From assembly GCA_031256755.1 (NCBI GenBank), contig JAIRPZ010000238.1, forward strand, positions 1 to 7,158: a stretch of DNA of 7,158 nt. The letters are read 5' to 3'. This document shows, piece by piece, positions 1 through 5,850 of this stretch. The stretch's first letter is position 1; each line of letters starts with the position of its first letter. The stretch is from Planctomycetaceae bacterium (lineage in GTDB: Bacteria > Planctomycetota > Planctomycetia > Pirellulales > Thermoguttaceae). The position numbers were made by a program, and so were the translations under genes. Below the pieces are notes generated by a model. It did not search any database and had not been told where the DNA came from. It saw nothing but the letters and a program-made list of their open reading frames with translations.

Positions 1-2959
1 TCAACACATTTTCGGCAATTTTTTGTAACGTTTTTATATCCGGCATTTCATCAATCCATTTCACAGCGGCAAAACATGCGTGAACAGCCGTTCCCAACAG
101 AGCGGCATCGCGCGGCTGCCGGACAGAAGATGCGGTATGCGGTCTATTGACCGGCGTATAATCTTCTCCCTCTTTTCTGCCGCCTTCTTTGCCGGAAGGA
201 CTTTCACGCGGAAGATAACGCAGCAGCCGTTTACGGTTCAGCCCTGTCCAAATCACCGGCGGCGGCTTGATTTTTTGTTCCGCCTCTGTTCCGCCGGTAA
301 TGAACCAGTCAGGATCGCCGGTTTGATACAAGACGGTCGGCAATGCACCCGGGGCATTGAATTTTCCTGCAAGTGCCGCATGAAGCACGCCGGCAAACGT
401 TGCGGAATACTCTCCGTTTTTTGTCATACCAATACCTTTTTCCGGCACAAGCATCACGAGTTCACTCCGCGCCCTTGTCATGGCAACATACAAAACCGCC
501 AGTGATTCTTTGATTTGATTCGCCTGCCACTGATGAAACACTTTTTGATATTTCTCCGGTAAAATTTTTTGCAGCGTATCGCCGACATATCGGATCACGA
601 TATCCGCCGGTTTTGCCGGTTCATCTGCGTCTGTATAAGAAATCACCCCGCTCTTCGGCGGTTTGATAAGAGAACCGGTTAGGTCAGGTAAAACGACAAT
701 ATCGAATTCGAGACCTTTCGCACCGTGAATGGTCATCACACGAACCACGCCGCTGGTCTGTGTCTCCGTTCGTTCCGCTTTTACTGTTTCAATAAACAGA
801 CGGGTGCGGACTCCTGATGCACGGCTGTCAAACCGGTACGCAAGTTCCTGCAATTTATCAAGCCGCTGCCGATCAATTGATTCTTTATGCGGAGAAAGAA
901 AACCGGCTAACTCTTTGACGGTCTCACCATAGCCGTTTTGCATCAGTTTTTTCCGCCATTTTCGGGAAACAACCGCCGCTTCCAACGGATCATCATATTT
1001 CTGTAACGGTAAATGACAGGCAAGCGGACCGGCAGCAAGATGAAACCGGGCTATCGTATCGCCGGGATGATCAATCAGCGTCATCACTGATAATATCTGC
1101 TGCACGGCTGCGGAATCGGTCAGCGGTACGCCTGCTTCATCACTCGCTTCAATCCCCTGCTGTTTTTTCAAACCGTGCAGAATAACCGGAATGTTTGTTT
1201 TCGCCCGAAACAAAACGCCGATACTTGCATTCGGATGTTTGCGGTGCAGATCAGCAACCCGTTTGATCGTATGTTTCCAAAACGGTTTATTGATGTTAAC
1301 GATTTTTCCGCCATCATAATTGTCTGTGTCTGATTTGTTTCCTTCATTGTCCGGCATATCTTCATCGCCGGATTCTTCATCGGGAACATATTCAAAAACA
1401 CAGCAGCCATGCCCTTTCGTTTTGCTCAACGTTTGATGTTCCGTTTTACCAAACCAGTTCGCCCAGCAAAGAGCGGCTTCGCCGGATTTTTTGCAAACGG
1501 CTTCGTTGCCCGCAATCGGCAGGAACACTCGATTCACCGTATCAATGATTGCCTGCGAATTACGCCGGGTTGTCCGGTTCATTTCCTCATAATGCTCAAT
1601 ATCTTCCGGTTTGACACCGCTGTCAGTCAGATAACGTTCAACAGCATCGAAGATCGCGGCTTCCCCGCCGCGCCAGCCGTAAACCGCTTGTTTCAAATCA
1701 CCGACACAAAAAAATGTGCTGTTTCGGCTTTGAATCACCGCATCGGTAAACGGACGGATAATACTCCACTGCTGAGGATTGGTGTCTTGAAACTCGTCCA
1801 ACAGAAGATGCTCCGTCTCGGTATCTGTCCGGTGAGCAAGAACATTTTGTGATAATGTGGATTTGCTATGTCGGAATGTCTGTCCAAGCCGGAATGTAAT
1901 GTCATCGTACCGGTATCCTCCTTTTTGAAACATAATATCTTCCAACTCTTTTTGTACAAAATCAAGAAGTTCACGCGTTTTCTTTGTTTTGTGAATCAGA
2001 ATTTCAATCTGTATGGCGGTCGCATGACGAACAATTCGGCTAATGAAATCTAATAACTCTCCTTCAACCGGTTTTCTGTTAAAGCGGTTCTCCTTGTTTG
2101 TCACTTTTTCGCCGAGTCCGTTTTTCAAAATGACTTTCCAGTCGTCAGCACTTTTAACGGCTAACAAATGCTGCACTTCTCCGATCAGTTTATCGAACGC
2201 TTTTACAAATAATTTGTCCGGTTCCGGTGCAGCATTTTTTGTTTTCGGTTTGTTTTGCGGCAGTATTCGGTACCGCTGCTCTGCGTTCAGATACGGTTCA
2301 ATATGCTGCCGTAATTGTTCTTCCGTCATTTTCCCAAGCGTGAATTCTGCGAGTTCCTTTTCGTGATCCCACGCACCGGCACTGGTTTCCTGTGCAAGCG
2401 GCAGCAATTGTTTGGCGAGATCGGCAATGGCACTTGTAATGCGGACGGACTGATATTCCTGCACGTGCGGAAGCAGCGCATTGATTTCGTCCGGCTTCTT
2501 TTGCAGAACCCGCCGGACGGCTTCATTAACAGCAGCCGAGTATTCCGCCTCTTCAATGATTGTCCAGCCGGGAGGTAAACCCAATTCGAGCGAAAAAGAA
2601 GACGCAATTTTATTGAAAACGGAATCGAGTGTACAAATTCTGATTTTATAAAGATTCCGGGCAATTTCTGTAACAATATGTTGCAGCAGTACCGGATCAA
2701 CCGGAAATCCCTCTCTTTTGAATTCGCTTGCAGGGTTATTGATGAGTTCCGGTTCCAGAGCGGCGGCGGTTAAACGCTGAAAAATTCTATCCAGAATTTC
2801 TCCGGCGGCTTTCCGGGTAAATGTCGAAGCAAGAACAGATGAAACAGTTTCGCCAATCCGATCCTGATTGTCAAACAGAATACGAAGAAACGTATTACTC
2901 AACTGATAGGTCTTGCCGGAACCGGCAGACGCACGGATAATCGTTTGACTTTTTGACAT
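1..2959 (-). CDS. RecB/AddA-like UvrD-family helicase-nuclease (C-terminus beyond window)
   Basis: This is an ATP-dependent DNA helicase of superfamily 1, expected to act with a partner subunit in resecting double-strand breaks for recombination. An unbroken frame gives 986 codons, then leaves the left edge one base into the next codon. The helicase motifs occur in order: Walker A ASAGSGKT (10-17), Ia ASTFTRKAAGEI (44-55), II LLLDEFQDT (385-393), III VGDLKQAVYGWRGG (419-432), IV around NRTTRRNSQAIIDTVN (461-476), V TIHGAKGLEF (743-752) and VI LYVAMTRAR (823-831). At 955-960, LGTAVH resembles the opening of the RecB/AddA PD-(D/E)XK nuclease, whose catalytic core would lie outside the window. 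An acidic stretch (526-552) interrupts the region after motif IV. The ATG at 2959 is the only ATG after an in-frame TGA near 3020, and its ribosome site is weak. The gene starts 84 bp after atpC and is probably co-transcribed. RecB and AddA cannot be told apart from this part alone, and no AddB or RecC is visible. Confidence 0.93.
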   Translation of the reverse strand, partial: MSKSQTIIRASAGSGKTYQLSNTFLRILFDNQDRIGETVSSVLASTFTRKAAGEILDRIFQRLTAAALEPELINNPASEFKREGFPVDPVLLQHIVTEIARNLYKIRICTLDSVFNKIASSFSLELGLPPGWTIIEEAEYSAAVNEAVRRVLQKKPDEINALLPHVQEYQSVRITSAIADLAKQLLPLAQETSAGAWDHEKELAEFTLGKMTEEQLRQHIEPYLNAEQRYRILPQNKPKTKNAAPEPDKLFVKAFDKLIGEVQHLLAVKSADDWKVILKNGLGEKVTNKENRFNRKPVEGELLDFISRIVRHATAIQIEILIHKTKKTRELLDFVQKELEDIMFQKGGYRYDDITFRLGQTFRHSKSTLSQNVLAHRTDTETEHLLLDEFQDTNPQQWSIIRPFTDAVIQSRNSTFFCVGDLKQAVYGWRGGEAAIFDAVERYLTDSGVKPEDIEHYEEMNRTTRRNSQAIIDTVNRVFLPIAGNEAVCKKSGEAALCWANWFGKTEHQTLSKTKGHGCCVFEYVPDEESGDEDMPDNEGNKSDTDNYDGGKIVNINKPFWKHTIKRVADLHRKHPNASIGVLFRAKTNIPVILHGLKKQQGIEASDEAGVPLTDSAAVQQILSVMTLIDHPGDTIARFHLAAGPLACHLPLQKYDDPLEAAVVSRKWRKKLMQNGYGETVKELAGFLSPHKESIDRQRLDKLQELAYRFDSRASGVRTRLFIETVKAERTETQTSGVVRVMTIHGAKGLEFDIVVLPDLTGSLIKPPKSGVISYTDADEPAKPADIVIRYVGDTLQKILPEKYQKVFHQWQANQIKESLAVLYVAMTRARSELVMLVPEKGIGMTKNGEYSATFAGVLHAALAGKFNAPGALPTVLYQTGDPDWFITGGTEAEQKIKPPPVIWTGLNRKRLLRYLPRESPSGKEGGRKEGEDYTPVNRPHTASSVRQPRDAALLGTAVHACFAAVKWIDEMPDIKTLQKIAENVL

Positions 2960-3043
2960 TGTTTCGCCGGTTTTACAGTTTCCGGTTTTCAGAGAAAATG
3001 CTGATTTTCCGCTGTGCGTTCAAAACAAATGATCTTTTGCTGT

Positions 3044-3439
3044 TTACCGTTTGTTTTTTTGAGCGGCACGGACTCTTGCCCGCTGATAATATAATTTTTC
3101 TTCGCGGATTCTTGCCAACTCCGGTGTATGTGACGGACGTGCCAACACTTCTTCAAGTTGTGATTCGGCAGCGGCTAAATCCAGTTCGGCTGCCGGAACA
3201 GCATACATCGACAGCAAAGCAACCGTATCATCAAGCACTTCTGCAAAACCGCCTTCAACGTAAAAATTCGTCTGCCGGTCGTCGGTTTCCGTCATTCGCA
3301 GTTCTCCGGCACCAAGCCGGGCAACCAGCGGTGCGTGACCGGGCAGAACTCCATATTCACCGTCAATTAATGGCAAAACAACAAACTTGGATTCCACCGT
3401 CAAAACGGTTTTTTCCGGCGTTACAACAACACATTTCAT
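3044..3439 (-). CDS. atpC: ATP synthase F1 epsilon subunit
   Basis: This is the epsilon subunit of the F1 sector. It sits on the central stalk, links rotation to the c-ring, and can restrain ATP hydrolysis. The protein has 131 residues, a normal family length. The N-terminal beta-sandwich domain is clear: CVVVTPEKTVL (3-13), DGEYGVLPGHAPLV (27-40) with the conserved PGHAPL core, and YVEGGFAEVLDDTVALL (60-76). The C-terminal helical pair (about 84-126) is present and charged, with AESQLEEVL and ARIREEKLYYQRARVRAA. The ATG at 3439 gives the usual N-terminus directly before the first strand, and no clear Shine-Dalgarno precedes it. The setting is odd. atpD normally lies immediately upstream, but here the upstream gene is a MoxR ATPase 119 bp away, and a recombination helicase follows. 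A recognisable promoter upstream suggests independent expression. The sequence style resembles planctomycete epsilon subunits, which is a judgement from memory. Confidence 0.93.
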   Translation of the reverse strand: MKCVVVTPEKTVLTVESKFVVLPLIDGEYGVLPGHAPLVARLGAGELRMTETDDRQTNFYVEGGFAEVLDDTVALLSMYAVPAAELDLAAAESQLEEVLARPSHTPELARIREEKLYYQRARVRAAQKNKR

Positions 3440-3515
3440 AGACAGAACAACAAAATAGACATTTCAGGCGTGCATCTTTCCGGCAGAAATACCGAATCAG
3501 CGGCAACGGGGAAAC

Positions 3516-3544
3516 ATTATAACCGAAAATTTTTTTTCCGGCAA
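3516..3544 (-). promoter_or_regulatory. sigma70-like promoter for atpC
   Basis: Reading the minus strand, TTGCCG (3544-3539) is followed after 17 bp by TATAAT (3521-3516). This gives a perfect -10 and a fair -35. The start point would fall near 3509, leaving a leader of about 70 nt before the atpC ATG at 3439. The spacer is A/T-rich (A8 then TTTT). The site lies in the 119-bp gap after the MoxR stop codon, so atpC, and probably the helicase gene behind it, need not depend on the moxR promoter. It is predicted from consensus only. Confidence 0.6.
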
Positions 3545-3558
3545 GCCCTCCGTTCTGA

Positions 3559-4587
3559 CTACGGCACCGGTACAGTATCCAAAATTTTAGCGATCACATC
3601 TTCCGAAGTCATTTCTTCCGCCTCGGCTTCATACGTCAAAACCACTCTGTGCCGGAGAACATTAAACGCAACGTCCTTAACATCCTGCGGTGTCACATAA
3701 CCCCGACCGGCAAGAAAGGCCGCCGCTCTTGCCCCTTTGCCGAGAAAAATCGACGCACGCGGAGATGCACCGAACTCAATCATCGGCTCAAGCGGTTTCA
3801 ACCCTGCCGCACCGGGAAACCGTGTTGCCCGGACAACCGATAAAATATAATCCCGAATGCTCGGATCAATGTAAATCTGTTCCGTCACCGACTGCATTTC
3901 GGCAATATCGGCAGCGGTGATCACCGGCACCGGCGAAGACGGCAGAGAACGACTGCGGTGCTGTTCCTGTGCCGACAACTCTTGAGATTGCAAAGCACGG
4001 TCAAGGATTTGCCGCTCGTCTTCTTTGCTGGGATAAGTAATTTTCAGTTTCAGCATGAACCGGTCAACCTGTGCTTCCGGCAGCGGATACGTTCCTTCCT
4101 GCTCAATCGGGTTTTGTGTTGCCATCACGAGAAAAAGCCCTTCCAGCGGATAGGTTTCATCACCGATGGTAACCTGCCGTTCCTGCATGGCTTCGAGAAG
4201 TGCTGACTGCACTTTTGACGGCGCACGATTGATTTCATCGGCAAGCACGAAGTTGGCGAAAATCGGGCCTTTCCGTGTTTTGAACGTCCCTTCGCCGGGC
4301 AGATAGATCATGGTTCCTATCAAATCCGCCGGCAGCAAATCAGGAGTAAACTGAATTCGCCGGAACTTCGCCGCTACCGCATCCGCAACGGCTTTGATGG
4401 CGGTCGTCTTCGCAAGACCGGGAACTCCTTCGAGAAGAATATGCCCGTGCGTGAGCAAACCGGTGAGAATGCCGTTAACCATCGCTTCCTGTCCGACAAT
4501 GGTATAGGCAATTTCGGTTTTTAACTGCCGGATTTTGTCGTGCTGACCGGCAACAAGATTTTTGATATACTGAATGTCGTAACTCAT
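3559..4587 (-). CDS. MoxR-family AAA+ ATPase
   Basis: This is a cytoplasmic AAA+ ATPase of the MoxR group, chaperone-like enzymes that help assemble or mature protein complexes, often with von Willebrand factor A-domain partners. The protein has 342 residues, close to the usual 310-350. Visible motifs are Walker A GVPGLAKT (54-61), Walker B VLADEIN (114-120, D117/E118) running into RAPSKVQSALLEAMQE, sensor 1 in ATQNPIEQEGTYPLPEAQ (N159), D175-R176 in the VDRFMLK segment, and sensor 2 in EFGASPRA (R277). A polar Ser/Gln/Pro-rich stretch (about 200-222) looks like a flexible linker before the lid domain. The ATG at 4587 gives a standard start and is preceded by a promoter rather than a ribosome site. 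MoxR genes often sit with DUF58, VWA and transglutaminase-like genes. None is here: atpC lies downstream and an exported PDZ-like protein is divergent upstream. The client is therefore unknown. Confidence 0.93.
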   Translation of the reverse strand: MSYDIQYIKNLVAGQHDKIRQLKTEIAYTIVGQEAMVNGILTGLLTHGHILLEGVPGLAKTTAIKAVADAVAAKFRRIQFTPDLLPADLIGTMIYLPGEGTFKTRKGPIFANFVLADEINRAPSKVQSALLEAMQERQVTIGDETYPLEGLFLVMATQNPIEQEGTYPLPEAQVDRFMLKLKITYPSKEDERQILDRALQSQELSAQEQHRSRSLPSSPVPVITAADIAEMQSVTEQIYIDPSIRDYILSVVRATRFPGAAGLKPLEPMIEFGASPRASIFLGKGARAAAFLAGRGYVTPQDVKDVAFNVLRHRVVLTYEAEAEEMTSEDVIAKILDTVPVP

Positions 4588-4596
4588 AGACGATCT

Positions 4597-4624
4597 ATTT
4601 TAGAGAATTTTGTTCATGCGTCAA
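4597..4624 (-). promoter_or_regulatory. promoter for the MoxR gene, probably leaderless
   Basis: On the minus strand TTGACG (4624-4619) is followed after 16 bp by TAAAAT (4602-4597), a near-consensus sigma70 pair. Only 9 bp separate the -10 from the ATG at 4587. A normal start site about 7 bp past the -10 would leave a leader of 0-4 nt. No Shine-Dalgarno sequence exists in the short interval (AGATCGTCT), which fits leaderless translation. The prediction comes from consensus matching alone, and a more distant upstream promoter is possible. Confidence 0.5.
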
Positions 4625-4745
4625 TGATGTACTGGCAGCCATGAAATTTTATGATTTTTATGTTCTCTGTTTTATATTTGCCCATACAACATTCCTACAT
4701 ACAATACATCAGTTTATGAATTTTAATCAGTAATTGTAGTATATG

Positions 4746-4934
4746 TCTGTCGGTTTTTTGTTCATAATTCCTAAAAACAGGGCAAAACACTTGTCCGATC
4801 AATACTTATGAAAATCGGTAAAAGCGGAAAAACGGTCAAAAACCGGTTTATAAAATGTCGATAAAAGTTAAGAACAGATGTTTTCTTTTGTTGGTAAAAG
4901 AAAAATGTCACGAAAACGGTCAAAAACCGACAGA
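4746..4934. repeat. 13-bp inverted repeat flanking the direct-repeat region
   Basis: TCTGTCGGTTTTT at 4746-4758 is the exact reverse complement of AAAAACCGACAGA at 4922-4934. The right arm overlaps the second 17-bp direct repeat, so the left arm acts as a third, opposite-facing copy of the AAAAACCG half of that element. The arms are 163 bp apart, too far for a simple terminator hairpin. A cluster of binding sites is more likely than a folded RNA. Confidence 0.5.
4829..4929. repeat. two identical 17-bp direct repeats spaced 84 bp apart, operator-like
   Basis: AAAACGGTCAAAAACCG occurs exactly at 4829-4845 and at 4913-4929. The start-to-start distance is 84 bp, about eight helical turns, so both copies would face the same side of the DNA. 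Each copy contains a small inverted repeat, CGGT-5 bp-ACCG, as a dimeric regulator site would. The two copies lie between divergent promoters, upstream of both. A regulator binding site is an inference; the repeats themselves are exact. Confidence 0.65.
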
Positions 4935-5034
4935 ACTTGGCAGCCCTGATAACAGTTATTGACAGCAAAAAACAATTTTTCCCTTTTTCCTTTATAAAGT
5001 TGTCGCTGCGGGTGCAAATTCGGTATCGGGTTTG

Positions 5035-5062
5035 TTGAAAATGTTTCTTTTTGCTCTATAAT
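5035..5062 (+). promoter_or_regulatory. near-consensus sigma70 promoter for the exported PDZ-like protein
   Basis: TTGAAA (5035-5040) and a perfect TATAAT (5057-5062) are separated by 16 bp. Transcription would start near 5069-5070, giving a leader of roughly 73 nt before the ATG at 5143. That leader contains GGGAA (5064-5068) and a TTCCC (5094-5098) able to pair weakly, a 15-codon reading frame and a clear ribosome binding site. It is the best-matching promoter in the window. Confidence 0.7.
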
Positions 5063-5098
5063 CGGGAACAGTGTGTCGCGGTGAGAGAGTTTTTTCCC

Positions 5099-5146
5099 AT
5101 GAAAAGAATGGTAAACCATCAATCAGAAAGAAGGGTAGGACAATGA
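5099..5146 (+). CDS. possible 15-aa leader peptide overlapping the next start (ATGA)
   Basis: The transcript leader contains an ATG at 5099 that opens the frame MKRMVNHQSERRVGQ and stops at TGA 5144-5146. That stop overlaps the ATG of the exported protein at 5143-5145 (ATGA), the arrangement used for translational coupling. A GAGAGAG run (about 5083-5089) lies upstream as a possible weak ribosome site. The peptide has no repeated regulatory codons of the attenuator kind and may simply be fortuitous. It is not in the same frame as the main gene. Confidence 0.25.
   Translation: MKRMVNHQSERRVGQ
5131..5140 (+). promoter_or_regulatory. Shine-Dalgarno site deciding the start at 5143
   Basis: AAGGG at 5131-5135, in a GAAAGAAGGG context, sits about 7-8 nt before the ATG at 5143. 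This favours that ATG over the in-frame ATG at 5071, which would add 24 polar residues ahead of the signal peptide and lies almost at the predicted transcription start. It is the only clear ribosome site among the four complete genes here. Confidence 0.75.
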
Positions 5147-5844
5147 AAAGATTATTCAGCAATGTGCAGATTCAGCGTATAGCGGTTGTGATGACCGTTA
5201 TTTTATGTTTTTCGCTGTTTGCCGTTCCGGCAGCGGCGCAGCGTCCTCCGCGTCCGCCGTTCGGACCGCCGATGCCCCCGCCTCCGCCGCCGCACCATCA
5301 TCATCACCATGACGGGCTGGATACGGCAGCGGGAGTGCTGCACGCGATCGGCGGTATTGCCGCTCTTGCCAGCGGCAGTTCACGCTACGATTACTACCGT
5401 TATCCGCCGTCTGTGGTTGTCGTGCCGCCCCGACCGGTCGTTGTGGAAAGACCCGTTGTTGTTGAGAGACCGGTTGTGGTGGAAAGGCCGGTCATCGTTG
5501 AAAGACCGGCTCCCGTAACGGCAGGCGGTTCCTATTCGCCGAAACTGGGAGCATCGTTCCGTATTGAAAAAATGCAGATTCCGAATTACAAATTTACGGC
5601 GGCGCGGTTAACATCCGATCCGGTGACCGGTTCACCGCTTTACGGTATCGGGTTGCGGCAGGGCGATGTCATTACCCGGCTTGACGACAGTCCTGCCGAT
5701 TCCCTCAGCGAATTGGAACGGCACGAAAAGAATACGCTGATTCGGTACATTAAAACCGGCACGACCAAAGTGCTGCTTGCATCGGTGTATATTCCGACAG
5801 ACAATGAAGTTTTGCCGGACAGCGACACCTACTATGCTCCGTAG
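5143..5844 (+). CDS. exported Pro/His-rich protein with VVVERP repeats and PDZ-like C-terminus
   Basis: The protein has 233 residues and no assigned function. Residues 1-32 form a typical Sec signal peptide: basic MKRLFSNVQIQR, a hydrophobic core, then VPAAA before Q33 as a signal peptidase I site. The mature part begins with a Pro-rich segment (34-50, ending in six prolines) followed directly by six histidines (51-56), which could bind metal. A Gly/Ala hydrophobic stretch (61-78) resembles a glycine-zipper or membrane-contacting segment. Tyr-rich RYDYYRY (81-87) and RPVVVE repeats (97-120) follow. From about 131 the sequence looks like a single PDZ domain, with GIGLRQGDVITRLDDSPADSLSELE (168-192) as the ligand-groove and GD-turn region, ending in TKVLLASVYIP. 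No protease domain is present, so it is a binding or scaffold protein at most, in the periplasm or cell envelope. It has its own promoter and Shine-Dalgarno, and ends 6 bp before the stop of the opposing gene. Confidence 0.9.
   Translation: MKRLFSNVQIQRIAVVMTVILCFSLFAVPAAAQRPPRPPFGPPMPPPPPPHHHHHHDGLDTAAGVLHAIGGIAALASGSSRYDYYRYPPSVVVVPPRPVVVERPVVVERPVVVERPVIVERPAPVTAGGSYSPKLGASFRIEKMQIPNYKFTAARLTSDPVTGSPLYGIGLRQGDVITRLDDSPADSLSELERHEKNTLIRYIKTGTTKVLLASVYIPTDNEVLPDSDTYYAP
5431..5502 (+). repeat. 18-bp coding tandem repeat (RPVVVE x4)
   Basis: Four consecutive 18-bp units encode RPVVVE, RPVVVE, RPVVVE and RPVIVE. A decayed fifth unit (RPAPVT, to 5520) follows. The units differ mostly at third codon positions (CGA/AGA/AGG for Arg, GTC/GTT/GTG for Val), so the protein pattern appears to be kept while the DNA has diverged. 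The product is an alternating charged and beta-branched linker between the His/Tyr-rich segment and the PDZ-like domain. Confidence 0.85.
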
Positions 5845-5850
5845 CGGTGT

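Larger units (their letters stand above)
4588..5142. other. AT-rich divergent intergenic control region
   Basis: This 555-bp region separates the minus-strand MoxR gene from the plus-strand exported protein. It is visibly richer in A and T than the flanking genes, and I recognise no conserved protein in any frame. It holds the moxR promoter at its left end, then about 120 bp of featureless AT-rich DNA. Next come three copies of an AAAAACCG-type element (4746-4934), then a near-consensus plus-strand promoter, a short leader ORF and a good ribosome binding site at the right end. Its length is generous for two simple promoters, which makes regulation by a DNA-binding protein, or an unrecognised small RNA, reasonable possibilities. 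Neither is shown. Confidence 0.7.

Noticed and set aside
80..2700. Several plus-strand and alternative minus-strand open frames of 60-150 codons within the helicase-nuclease gene.
   Set aside because: They overlap a continuous frame with all helicase motifs in order, and none of their translations shows a recognisable domain.
3522..3544. Terminator after the MoxR gene (CCGGAAAA...TTTTCGG on the minus strand).
   Set aside because: The stem is A-T rich with a bulge and no T-tract follows. The same bases fit better as the spacer of the atpC promoter.
4959..4998. Second plus-strand promoter using TTGACA (4959-4964) and TATAAA (4993-4998).
   Set aside because: The spacer is 28 bp, far beyond the usual 16-18, and nothing like a -10 lies at the right distance.
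4771..5122. Minus-strand small open frames in the divergent intergenic region.
   Set aside because: Their translations are low-complexity Phe/Thr/Lys-rich products of AT-rich DNA, overlap the promoter and repeats, and have no ribosome site that I can see.
5071..5142. Upstream in-frame start at 5071 for the exported protein (an alternative initiation codon there).
   Set aside because: It would place 24 polar residues before the signal peptide, lies at the predicted transcription start and has no ribosome site. The ATG at 5143 has one.
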